This document shows, one piece after another, positions 12,701 to 26,700 of a stretch of DNA of 38,254 bases. Both the position numbers and the translations under genes were made by a program. The first letter of the stretch is position 1. Each line of letters opens with the position of its first letter. The DNA lies in NCBI GenBank assembly GCA_024220525.1, contig JAMYWO010000027.1:125515-163768 (forward strand), given 5' to 3'. The DNA is from Cochliopodium minus (lineage: Eukaryota > Discosea > Himatismenida > Cochliopodiidae). The notes under the pieces are model-generated. The model saw nothing but the letters and a program-made list of their open reading frames with translations. It had not been told where the DNA came from and made no database searches.

Positions 12701-15700
12701 ATTTTTATTAAAAACAAAAAAAAGTATTAAATTAAAATTCTGAAAAGATTTTTGTTGGTTCCCATGGGATTGTTTAATATTAGGTAAATTTTTTTAAAAA
12801 AATTTTATATTTCATTAAAAAAATAAATTTATCAAGAATCAAGCTTATTGTGCATGCTGTTTCCCAATCTTCATCACTTGTCCCACTCTTTTTCAATTAA
12901 GGAATATCCTTCCATTCCTTCCATCCTCTTACTGAAACTTTTGACAGTAAAACTTATGGTAAAAAAAAAACAAAAAATAAATAATTTAAATATACAATTA
13001 AATTAAGTATTTTTTTATCATAATTCTCTTTTTAAAATATTTTTCTTTTCTTTCTCAACGATATTTAGCTGGGATTTGGCAAAAAGAAATTCTTGGGGGA
13101 TTTTTGGAACCACATGGATTATTTGAAATGGTTCCTTACATGGCAGCCAATGCGTAATTTAAATTTATGAAAAAAATATTTAAAAACAAAAAATTAATTA
13201 TATTGTCAAAAATAAAAAAAAGCTTCCAGAGCGGCTTATTACTTAGAAAAACTCCCCAAAACCTTATTCAAATTCGGTCTCGTGATAATGTTCATCGTTG
13301 AGATCATTTGTCCCATTTTGGCATTGCTGGGGACGCAGTGGATGCGTTTTACTAGTGTAATTCTTCTGATAAATCTACAAGTAGGAATTTGGTAAAAATA
13401 AGAAATAATATGAATAAAATAAATAAAATAAAATAAATAAATAAATAAATAAATAAATAAAAAAATAAAAAATATCGTCAAAAGGATTTGCGGAAATTAC
13501 GGAATTTTTAATTTTTTAACTGCCTCTTTGTGCTTGTTTTTCCTAGAAACAGAAAGCTTGAAGTGGGTGCATTTGGCGGAATTTTTCGATTTTTCTTCCT
13601 TGTTTAATTTTCATCATTTATTTTTTTGGTTTTGGTTGTTTGGAAGCATTTTGCAATTTCCTTTTAACTCATTCACTTGTTATGTAAAAAAACATTTTTT
13701 TAAAAATAATATAATTTATTCCAAATTTAATTTTAGTACTGGATGTATGAAATAAGGAAATTTGCACCATTTTATAACTTTTCGCCAATAATCTACATCG
13801 TAAGTTTCTACAGAATATTTCTGCCTTTCAGATTCATTAATTCTTTCGGAGTTTTTGGAGTTGAAGGTTTTAATATAAAAATAATACAAAATAAATAAAA
13901 AATAAAAATAAATAAATAAAAATTTATAAAAAAAAATCTTTGTCAAGGAGTTGAAAAGGTTCCGATTCGTCAGGTCACTACTGTAGAAGGATTCGACGGA
14001 TTGTTTTGGAGACAATTCGAAATGAAATATTTGACATGCACAGAAGAAAATCCTCCCAAAATTTTTGCTCCCCATCACCCTCGTGTTGACATGAACATGG
14101 TAAATTAATTGAAATTTTAAAAATAATTTTTAAAAATTTTTTTGTTCAAAATTTCTTCTTTTTTTTTTTTCTTTAAATTTAAAAAATATTATTTACAATG
14201 AAGATCCTATTCTTTTTGATATTAATTGTCTTTTTTTTTTAAAAAATAATTTTATAGTGGTACTTTTCGAGATATGTTAGTGGCTCCTCTTTTTCTTTAG
14301 TCAACCCCTTTGTCATGCCTGGTTGTTGGATCTACCGCCTCCTCTCCCTCATTCACAAAAGAGATCCCGATGCCCTCGAGCTTTTCCCCAACTTCCCCTT
14401 TGCCGATCACGAAAACATTTTGGTGCTGAGGACACGTCAGCTCACTATGCGCTACACTACTTACTCTGACCTTTTAAAATCCAAAAAATATTTCTCTTTT
14501 GTTGCTTCTGTCCCTGGTTTTTATTTCAACAAGGATTCTGTTGAGTGTTGTGCGTTGAAGAGACCCAAACAGATCACTTCAGCTTTTTGGAGAAATGTTT
14601 TGAATTGAAGATATTGTTTTGAATTTATTGCAATATTGACTGTATAATTTCTTCATATAATTGAATAAACATCTAACAAATCATCCAAGAAATTTATTAT
14701 TAAATCTTAAGGTGAAATGAAGAGAAAAATATTCAAAATTGTTTAATTTTTGGTTGCATAATAAAGAATTTAATTGTAATGTAGCAAATAAAGAATTTAA
14801 TTGTAATGTACCAAACAAAACAGTATTTGTTATTGAAAAACATTCAGAGCTTAATCTTGTAAAATTTAATTGAAAAAAAAAAAAATGGAAGAGAAAAGAA
14901 AATATGAAGAGATAAATGATTTTGATGGCAATGGTATATTTATTTTTAATTGAGTTCAATTTACAATATTATAAATTAATTAGAAATCAATCCCATTATT
15001 GAGGATAAAAAGCAAAAAATCAAAATTGAGGATAATCCATCAGAAGCATTACCCATCAAAAAAATCCAAGAAATGTTTGATGATCAAAAGGCAAAAAATA
15101 TTTAACATTTTTTTAAATTTTTTAATTTTTAATTTATCATATTTTTAAATAATCTTTTTAGAATACCTTCAACGATACACCCAAAACTCTCAACATCTCT
15201 CCAACAAAAATGATTATTGAAACAAATGGTAACAGAGAAATAAATAACTTTGAAAAAGAAAAAAAAAGATTTTCAATAGATTATTTAATTAAAAAATTAT
15301 AGTATCTCCCACCAAAAAACCAATTAACATCGAAAAACTCTTTGAAATTTGCAAAGAGAAGTTTGTGAACTTTACTAAACTCAAAAACGAGATAAAAAAC
15401 ACTTGTGAAATCAACCAAATTCACAATAAAACTACGCTTCTACAGTTCTGTGTCGAAAAAAATTCTTCTTTAAATGTGATAAGTCTTTTGCTAGAAAATG
15501 GCGCAAAAATTATGAAAATTCCTTCAAAAACTCACCCCTTGGAAGTAATTTTTTTTTTTGATAAATATGAAAATAAAATAATTACTTTTTAATAACTTTA
15601 ATAATTTTAAATAAATTAATAAACTTAAACTTATTAATTTAATTTAATTTTGTGATTGTGATTGTTTATTATTAATTTCAATAAATTTTCTCAGTTAATA

Positions 15701-18700
15701 ATGTCTCAACCCAACACCAATTATGATTTGTTGAAACTTTTTCTCGACAAAAAAGCTGACCCCAACCAACTAAACGACCACCAAGAATCTTATATGCACC
15801 TCGAGTGTGTAAAGGTCAACCCCAGCCTTAAAATTCTTGGGCTGTTGCTCAATAGTAAAGCTACTATCGATCTTAAAGACAAGTAAAAATTTTTGAAAAA
15901 ATAAAGCAAAACAGATAATTAAGAAAATGATAAAAAATTAAATAAAAAAAATAAAAAAAATATAATAAATAAAAAATATAATAAATAAAAAAAATAAAAA
16001 AAATAAAATTAAGAAAACAAAAATAATGAAAAAATAAATCTTATTGTTTCAAAATTCAAAAAATTTTCAAAAAAAAAATGAAATAAAAATAATATAAAGT
16101 TTTTGAATAAAACTAGACTCGAAAAAACCCCTTTCAATACCATTTGTACCAATAACAAATCCATCAACCCTTTCATCATCTTTTTTTTGAAAAATGGTGC
16201 AAACCCCAACATCCAGAACATATATGAAAAAAGCTCTTTCTATTATTACATGTCAAGAAGAGAATGCAATCTTGGAAACACCAAACTGTTTCTCAGCAAA
16301 GGTAAATTTTATTAATTTATGTTTTTTTTATTTTATTTATTTTTATTTTATTTACTTTTTTTTTTATTTTATTTTTTTGTTTATTTTTTTGTTAATTTAA
16401 TTTTTGAAAATTTTCTCCAGAGGCCGATTGTAATGCTGGCTTATTGGCCATTTCTTCTTCCCTATCTACTAATTTAGAGCTACTCAAATTGATGTTGGAC
16501 AATAGTAATTTTTTATAAATATTTATATTTTATTTTTACTTATTTTTTATTTTTAAAATAATGTATTTTTATGTTGTATTTTTTATTATTTTCCTTTATT
16601 TTTATTATTTTCCTCTTTTAATATATTTTTTTTATTATTATTCAAAAAAAAAAAAAAAGAAGCCGATCCAAACTTTAAAGATAAAAATAAAAAAACACCT
16701 TTCCATTTTTTATGCTCCAAAACTTCCAATTTCGAAGCAATAAAATTGATGCTCGAGTACAATGCGAAACCCAACTCCAAAGACCTTTTCTTGAACTCCC
16801 CTTTCATGAATTACTGTTACAATTTAGCTTTTATTAATTCAAAAAACATCCACTATTTTCACGAAAAAAAAGCCAATATTGATGTCACTGATAAAGAGTC
16901 CAAAAATATGTAAAACAAAAAAAAATTTATTCAATTTTTTAAAACAAAAATAATGAATAAATATAAATAATAAAAAGTTTTATAAAATTTAAAACAAAAA
17001 TAATAATGAAATTAATGAAAATAAAAAAAGAAAAAAAAGTTTTAACTACAAACACAACAAAAATAACAATTATAACAAATTTAAATAACAAAAAATAAAA
17101 AATAAACAAAAAACAAACAAAAAACAAAAATTTTAAACAAATAAAATATTTCCAACAAAAAAATCATTTATTAACAAATTTTCAATGTTTATGCTAGTAT
17201 TCATGCTGGAGCCATGATGAGAAATGAAGGTTTGGTCGTCTTCGGATTGACCCACGGAGTTGTACATGATGCAAAAGACTTTAATGGCTCTACTCCCGTG
17301 AAGGTTTGCGTTGAACGACAAATCTCAAACATCAGAAAAATAATTGAGGATTTCCAAAACAAAATATCCATTTGGAGCAAAGAAAGGCACTATTTTTTTC
17401 CTCGTAAAATTAATTTTTCCAAAAAAAATAAGAAATAAAAAAAAAAAAAAGAAGAATATTTTATTTTTCGTCTTATTTCCAAACATTTTTTTAAAAAACA
17501 TTTTCATCCTTTTAGTTTATTTCAAAAACACAATTTTCAGTTTTCTTTTGTGCCAAAAAATAAAATATTCGAATAATCACCTCAAAATTCCAAAGTACCT
17601 TCTTGACAAAATAATTAGTAAAAATTTTTAATTTATGTTTTCATTTCAATTCAATTTAATTATTGAAAAAAAAAGTGCATATGTCTGTTGATCTCCAAGA
17701 AACCATCTTGCATGATTTAAATGAGAAATTGTATTTCCAAGAAGTTGATAGAATACTCAAAGGAGAAGAACTAGCAAAGGAGTAAGATTAATTTTTAAAG
17801 ATTTTTATTTAACAATACTAATTTCAATCAAAAAAAAAATATTCAAAAAAAAAAAATTCAAATAAGACAAATAAAAAACTTGAAGAAAAAAAAAGCAAAA
17901 AGAGGCAACCACGGTTTTAATAGAAACGTCAGTGAAGAAGGAGATTTTGATCCTTATCTTTATATTAATTACTTCAAGCAAAGGCCTGTTTATTTGGAGG
18001 GGGGAGACAGTGACCAAGATGAAGATCTTGAAAGTGATCCTTATGACAGCAGTGAATATGATAGTGATGAAGAAGATGAAGATAGCACATATGGAGAAGA
18101 TGATTAAGAATTTATGATTGTCATTATCTTATTAAAAAATTTTTGATTTTAAAAAAAAAAGTTAATAAATATTCTCCTCTTTTTAATTCTCAGAAATAAA
18201 AAAAAAAATGGAGAGCCTTCGAATTATCAAAAGAGAGGTAAGTGATTATATCGAAATGTCATTTGATTTCATCCCTTCTTCATTAATGAATGATTCAATA
18301 TAAATAGTGCTCCAAAAAAAAATGCAATCTTTCAAACAAATGTTTCTTCAAAGAAGAAATCGACGAATTGAAGAAAAATCTCGCAGTGAATATCATCATC
18401 CAAAATTTGAATCTCAATTCCACGAAGATCAATTCGGATGATATAAAAGCATTATGCGAGGCATTGAAAGAAAATAAAACATTGAAGAAATTGAGGCTCC
18501 AATTCAACCAAATAGGGGAGAAGTCATGCAGATATCTGTCGCAGATGATGATTAAAAACAATAGCATAACCAAATTGGATCTGACAGGGAACAATATAAC
18601 GTGTGGTGGTCTCGAACATCTCTCCAATTTTTTGAAACAAAATAAATCACTGAAATATCTTTCTCTATATAAGAACGAGATCAGATGCAGGGGCATGAAG

Positions 18701-20609
18701 AGCTTGTCTGAAGGCCTCATGCTGAATGATACTCTGGAGGAATTGAATATAGGCAATAACATCGTGTATGATGAGGGCATCAAGCATCTCTCTGATGCCA
18801 TTCTGAAGAATAAAGCCATAAAGACCCTATATCTCAGAAATATCATATTGAGCGATATTTCCATCAAACACATCTTGGATAGTCTCATTATCAATACCTC
18901 CATCACCTCCCTCTTCATAGATTCCACCAAGAACACCAAGAAGATCACCTTTCTCACCAATTCCAATCTTGAATGGACGCCCAATCTTCATCAGATCCTC
19001 CCCTCATCATTCAAGGCATGCATCCATCATTTCTTTCTTGCATTAAAGAGAATAGAAAATTCCATTTTCAAGAAAATTCCAAAATTTTTGAAATTCGAAA
19101 TCATCAAGCTTGTTGATCGCAAGCGCTTCTTCTCTCTCTCCTTCCCCATCGTAACTTTCAATCGCTATCACATTCCCATCTCCAACAAGCGGTCGATTGA
19201 CAGGCGATATGTGCCCAGCACGAAGAAGAACAGATATCTCCCTGCCAAAGTGCGAAACAACTCGAACCACAATACATAAGAGTTCATGATTCAAATGTTA
19301 ATCCATTATTCTATAGATAACAATTAAAATGTATGTATAATTTTATCATTTTATTTTAAATTTAATTTTATTTTAAATTTTATTTAATATTAATTTTTGT
19401 ATTTTTTATCATTTTATTGTTTTTAATCCAAACTAAGGTTTGAATGCTGAACACCAAACTGCATGGTTCCTGCATCTAAATTGGACAATTTTTATCAAAA
19501 GAACTTATAAACAGAGATTTTTTTGAAATTTCTCCTAAAAAAAAAGTTTAGAAAACCAAAAAATAATTTGACAAATAAAATTTTTTTTTTTGAATTGTTT
19601 GGATTTATTTTTCAAATACTAGAGAAGAGTTTTCTTCATCAAGTACAATTTCTTCGCCCTCCACTTGGGTTCGCTTCTCCGCTTCCTCAGCGAGCTTGAG
19701 CCAGTTCAAAGTGAACAAGTAAATCACCTCCACCACTATGATGAATGATAGCCCGGTGAAAAGGCCCCACCAGAAACCAAACACTCCCATGTCCTTAATG
19801 AAACCTAAGTAATAACACAATGGAAAACTGATGACCCAAAATCCTAATGAAATTAAAAAATAAAAAAAAAAATAAAAAAAAAATGAAAAAATAATCTAGT
19901 AAAATAATAAAAAGAAAAAAATTTAAAATAAAAAATAAACCTATCAAGTTTCCTACTGAGGAAACTAATGGTCTTCCAACCCCCCTAAAAATTCCTGTCA
20001 AACTCATGTTCAAAGAGTCGAAAGTTGTGCAGAGGACGAGCAACTTGAAAATTCTGGCAGCAAGCTGCACCACATCCACTTCGTTGGTGAAGATATATCC
20101 TATCACGTTCCTGCACAGAAAGATGATCAAGTTGAAAAAAACGAGAACAACTATTGTCAATACAATTCCTACCTACAAAAAAAATTGTTAAAAAAAAAAT
20201 TGTTGAAATAAAAAAATTAAAATTTAAAAAAATAATGTACAATTTAAAATAAAAAAAATAAAAATATTGAGGTTATTACTTGAAGTATGAATTAAAAAAA
20301 AATACAAAATTATTTAAAATAATAAATGAAAATTAAAAAACACATTTTATGGATAATTTAAAAATAAAAATAAAACATATGAAAATTAATATACAATTTA
20401 AAATAAATAAAAAATAAATTATTGAGGAGTTTATTACCCAACTGGATAACTTACTCATGTAGATATTTTTCTCGCCCAGAAACATCCCGCAACGTGTTGT
20501 GATGGCGCGAGAAAATCCCACTCCGAATTGGTACATCAGCACATTAATTTGGAAAGCTATTGCATGTGCAGAAATCACCACATCGCCTAAAAAAATAAAA
20601 ATAAAAAAT

Positions 20610-20643
<34 letters not shown>

Positions 20644-20673
20644 AAATAAAAAATAAAAATAAAAATAAAAAAT

Positions 20674-20706
<33 letters not shown>

Positions 20707-23700
20707 AAAATAATATAAAACCAAAAAATAAAAAAAAAATTTTTTTTATAGGAACAAATGATGCACAAGCACTTAAATCAGCAGATGTGGGAATATCAAT
20801 GGGAAGTGGTACAAATGTAGCGAAAGAAGCATCAGACATCATCATTCTGGACGACAACTTTAACTCCATCGTCAAATCAGTAAGGTGGGGTAGATGTGTC
20901 TTTGAAAATATTCGAAAGTTCGTCCAATTTCAATTAGTCACCATCATCTCTGCTCTCCTCGTTTCTTTCATAGGAATGGTTTCAAAGCAAGGTGTTATTA
21001 AATTTTGAATTTTTAATTTTTTATTTTTATTTTAAATAACTATTTAATTTTTCTTTAAATATTTAATTAATTTTTCTCTTTTGACATTTCTTATTTTTAA
21101 AAAACTATTTATTCTTAAAAAATTTCATTGAAAAAAAACAAGGTATTCCTTTGAGAGCTATTCAACTTTTGTGGATGAATTTGATCATGGACACTTCTGC
21201 AGCTTTGTCGCTAGGTTATTTTCAAAAAAAAAATTATTTTTTTGCTTTTCATTTTTATACATTTTTAATTTTATACATTTTTAAATTTATAAATTTCTTT
21301 TTATTAGCAACTGAACCACCACATCCTGATGTGATGAAAGAAGCACCTCACGGAAAAACAGAAAGATTTCTAACGAACATGATGATCAAAAACGTTTTCT
21401 TTCAAATTTTGGCACAGACAATAACCCTCGTTATGATCCTCTACTTCGGACACAAAATTTCCAACAATGTCCAAAGAAACTCCGTTCACCATTTCACCAT
21501 TCTGTTCAACACTTTTGTTTGTTGGAACATCTTCAATCAACTAAATTCAAGGACTATCAAAGATCGTAAAATTATTTTTTATTTTTTATAATTTTAATTT
21601 TAAATTTTATTATTTATTTTTAAAAATTTTTTAGAATTGGATGTCTTCACTGGTTTTATCAAAAACAAATCATTCTTATTTCTTTTCTCAGTAGCTTGCG
21701 TTGTTCATGTGATTGTGATTCAATTTTGTGGTGTTTTTTTCAAAGTGCAATCACTCAATATAGTGGAGTGGGTCTTTTGTGTATCAATAGGTTTTGGATC
21801 TATAGTCGTAGGTCTTATTTCAAGATGCATTCCCGTCCCAGAAAAACATTTTTTTGATTATTTAAGAAGAGAGGAAGAGATAACTGTCAATGATGAAATT
21901 CCTTTAAATGAATCTTTTTAAAATTCAATAAAATGAAGAAATAAATGAATTTTGAAATGAAAATTGTTCCAACCCTTTAAATTCTTCCAACATTCAAATC
22001 AACAAGAAATCATTTGATGTTTTTTTTTAATATATATTTATTTCTGTTGAAAAAATAAAAAAAAATTAAAATCGAGATCATAAATTGGAATAAAGAAGTT
22101 TAATTGGTATGGAAAATATAGAGATATTGGATAAAAAAGAAGATAATAAAGAAATCGAAAAATCAAACCGTAAAACAAGCATTTATATGACCAAATATGA
22201 AAAAGCTAGAGTATTGGGAATGAGATCCATCCAAATAAGCTTGAATGCACCAGTATACATAGATACCAAAGGGGAGACTGATTCATTAAAGATCGCCATG
22301 TTGGAATTGGAGCAAAGAAAAATAAATATGATCATAAGAAGAGTATTCCCTGATTCATCTTATGAAGATTGGGAAGCATCTGAATTGTTATTATAAAAAG
22401 AAGAAAAATATAAGAAAATTATCAAATTTTTTTTTTTTCTCTGAAAAAAATAATAATTTATATAAACAAGAAAAGGGGAAATTATTTAATTCAAAACAAA
22501 GAACCAATAATCTTTTCAAATTTCGATTGTATCAAATAAAAAACAATAAAATTAAATATTTTATAAATAAATTAATTTTTTTTTTTTTTTAAATTTGATG
22601 TGTTTTTTAATTTAATTAAAAAGTGCAAAAAGGAGTTTATTTTTGTAAAATATTAGATTTAAAGTAAATTTTGTTGTGTATTTTCTTAGACAATCTTTTT
22701 TTTCCTGCGGCTCTTCTTAACAAAAGAAATGTCGTCAGAAGGTTTTTTAACAAGCAAAAAAACGAACAAACCAATCAAAGCAAGAAGCAAAGAAGAGATA
22801 AAGAGAGGGTTAAGCAAAAAACGTTGACATCTCCTGTTACAAATAGAAGCTAAAAAAGAAGGTTCGGAAGTTTCGCTGTTGGAACTTACTCTATCGGAAG
22901 ATTTATAATCTGTTTCGGGTGCTCTTTTGACAAATTCGTTGATGGATCTGGTACCTTGGGTCTTCTTGTAGTCTTTTCTTATGAATTTTATGAGGTCGTC
23001 CTCGTTGTGCTCTCCTTCATAAGTGTACATCATCCCGCTTCTGAAATAAACAATGCTATTTTTTATTTAAATTTTTGTGTTAGTTTTTTTAAAAAAAATA
23101 AAAAATGAAATAAAAAACAAAAAATAAAAAATAAAAAATAAAAAATAAAAAATAAAAAATAAAAAATAAAAAATAAAAAATAAAAAATAAAAAATAAAAA
23201 TTTTTTAAAATAATAAACTTTGAAAAAATATTTACCTTGGTAAGTATTCGACATTATATTTACTTGAAATTGCTTCGTGTTTGTCTACATCTATCTTTGC
23301 GATGTTGACTCTGCCAGCCAACTCCTTTTTGACTCTTGTTGCCAGTTTTGCCCAAACAACAGCAAGTTCTTGACACTTTAATCAAAAGGAAAATATTAAA
23401 ATAAATTAAAAAAAAGAAAAAAATAAAAAAAATAAAAAAAAAAGAAAAAAAATAAATGATTAAAAATAAAAATAAATAAAAAAAAGAAATTTAAAACTAA
23501 AAAAGTTTTACATGTGGACACCATGGAGCATAAAAATCAACCAACCAAAGGCCGGTAGAAGTTTTGATCTCAAAGTTGTTGGAAGTCAAAACAATGGTGT
23601 CAGGGTCATAAGGCCACTTAAACTCCTCCTCCTCATCATCCTTAGAATCATCCTTAGGATCACCTTTGGAATCTTTTACTTTTTCAGTTTCGGTTTTTGT

Positions 23701-26700
23701 GTTTTTGGATGGTTTTTCATCTTCTTCATCATCTTCATCTTCCTCTGTTTTTTTTTTCTTATCTTGTTGGGATTTATCATCTTGGTTGTTTTTGTTGTTT
23801 TTGGCTGGTGCACGTTTGTCCACCTCTTTGTATTCTTTCATCACCACCTTGGGCTTTTTTGCGGGAGTTTCTTGATTTGCTTTGTGTGATGCATCATTAT
23901 TTTTAGAAGTCGATGCTGAACCTTTGTTCTGATTAAATTTTAGAAAAATTTTAATTTGTTATAAAGAAAATGTGAAATTGAAATAAGATCCAATCAAAAT
24001 AAATTAAATAATAAGATCTTAAGATTGATAATTGTGACTCATTGATATATTGATAATATAAAATGTTGAGAGATTGAAAACTTATCTAAATTATATTTAG
24101 CTGATTTTAAAATCCACAAATTTTCATTGATAAATAGGAACATATAAGATCTTATAATACATATATTTTCTATATGAGAAGATTAAAAATTAGTTACTGT
24201 ATTATCTTTGTTATCCTTCTTCTTATTTTCTTCCTTCATTTTCTTTTGTTCATCCAATAGATAGGAATTAATTTCCTCTTTCTCCTCCTTTCTTATATCC
24301 TCATCATCCTCATCATCATCGTGATCAAACATCTCATAAAACAACGGAATCTTGCTATTCTTGTATTCCCCACTCAAAAATTCCTTCAATCCATCCAAAT
24401 TGGATTCTCCCTCCAATACAAAATTTTCGGTCCAATTCTTGGTTCTTTTAAAACACAAGAGATTAAAATTATTTATTTTATATTTTCGTTGAATTTAAAA
24501 TTAAATAAAAAATAAATAAAATTTCTGTTGACAAACTCATATAACTCTATCTATATCTATTTTTATACTTACAATATCCAAAATGGAGCTGTCAAATTCT
24601 TCAAATGAAATGTTGAAATCAAATAGGCCTCCTTCACAGCATTAATCTGTCCAAATCTTAAATCCAATTTTTTCTCATTGCTCCATTTCTCCAATTCATC
24701 ATACAATGTACAATCTTTTGTATAGCTATAGTTTTTATAGTTGGAAATATTGAGATATCACTATTATTCTTAAATTTAAAAAAATATTTATTTTTTTTCA
24801 TGTGATTTACAAATTAATCAACCAATCTTCTTCAGTCACCTCACTATCGAAATTGGAATCATTTAATTCAATGACATTCTGTGAATTGGTAGATAGAATA
24901 AATAGAATGAATAACAAGGCAAAATATCTGATCATATCAAATAAATTATCTCCCAAATACAACCTTTTTTTTTTATTTTAATTCAATATTTTTTAATTTA
25001 ATTGAAGGATTTTTTTAAATTAACAAAAGATTATGCAAATTAGAGTTGAAATTGTTTCAACAAATGAAAGAGGTTGATTCACTCAATTACCCCAAAAATA
25101 TTCGATTCATTTTCAAAATTAATTTTTTCAAATTCGAAAAATATAAAAAATTTAAAACTAAATGAGTCAAATACCAAATCAATTGGTTCCAAAATTTTGA
25201 AATGATAGAATAGAATAGAATCAAGAAATATATACAAAAAATATATATTTTGGTTCTGTGAAAACAGCCAAATAAGATGAAAAATATAAAAATGGTTATT
25301 AAGAATGGATAACTTCAATATATGAATTATGGGATGTTTAATATATAAAGAGGGTGAAAAAATTAAATAATTAATCAAAGAGGTCTGGAATTATCATCAG
25401 CACAATTGATATCAACTATGAAAGGATTGGATGGTTCAGATTGGATCTCCATGAAATCAGGATGATTACGAGCATATTCCTTAGGATACAAAGTAGGGAC
25501 TTGTTGGAAGATCTTTTCGAGATCCTTCTTATTCAAGCCAGGAGCGATCTCATTCTTCCAAGTTTGATCGAGGAATTCATCAGAAGATAAGCCACTTCTA
25601 TCAAAATTGTGCATGGTTTTTCTCATATCCCTGATAGACTCATCAACAGTCTTTTCAAATTCGATATTAAATCTTTGCTGATCTTGTTCAGAAAGGAGAT
25701 TATATTGAATGGCATAATTATCCTTGTTATCTGACACCCAGAATTGATCTTCTTGAGTTTCGTTTTGATTTGGGGAGAGGGCTGTGATTTGGAAGGCATG
25801 GAGATTTGGGATTTTATTCTTCAAAATGGAGATTATTCTTTTATTTCTTTCTTTCAATGACTAGAAATTAAAATTTTATCAGTCAAATGAAAGATCATAA
25901 ATATCCTTTTTTGAATATTATCTATAAATCAATTATTTGTGATATATGATGATTAATTGGTATTATCATCCAATTTCTTATTGTGAGGTTATAGATTTGA
26001 AAAATAAAAAATATTTACCAATCCAGTAAAGTAAATAGATACTATTTCAACTCTTATATAAACAAATATTTGTTAAAAGTTTAGAATACAAAAAATGGAT
26101 GCTTTTTACTTGATGATAGGCTTTGTTTTTCCTACATTTTTTACAATCAAATTTGTTGGAAGGAATTCATCCCTTATCTATTGAAATGGGAGTAAAAAGT
26201 TAATTTAATTGTGATCAAAAAAAAAAATTTCTTACAGATAATATAGCATTATTCCATTCAAATTCTTTAAAATTAGGATTATTATATGTTTGTTGAACAG
26301 GTGCTTTGCTTCCTTCTTCTATGATTTTATCTAATAATCCTTCAAAATTATTCAAAATTCTCTCTTGAACATGTTCCATTTGATTGGAGTAGCATTTATT
26401 TGATTTCAAAAATAAAGGATTGATTGAAAGTAATTTATTTGAATATTTGTTGATTTTTTTGAATTTAAACATTCTATTCTTTATAATCAAGGATTTGTTG
26501 TGTATTATTAGTATTCTCCTTTTTTTTATTTTTTTGATCAATATTTTGGAGAAATCATCCATTCACAACAAATTTAATGCCTTTTATGTCGCATATTTCA
26601 ATCAAGATCCAAAATATATTTTTGGTAACATGATTATATTTAATTCTTTCAAATTCAATTGAGTAGATCCCATCCCGTGGATAATAAATGATGTTTTTAA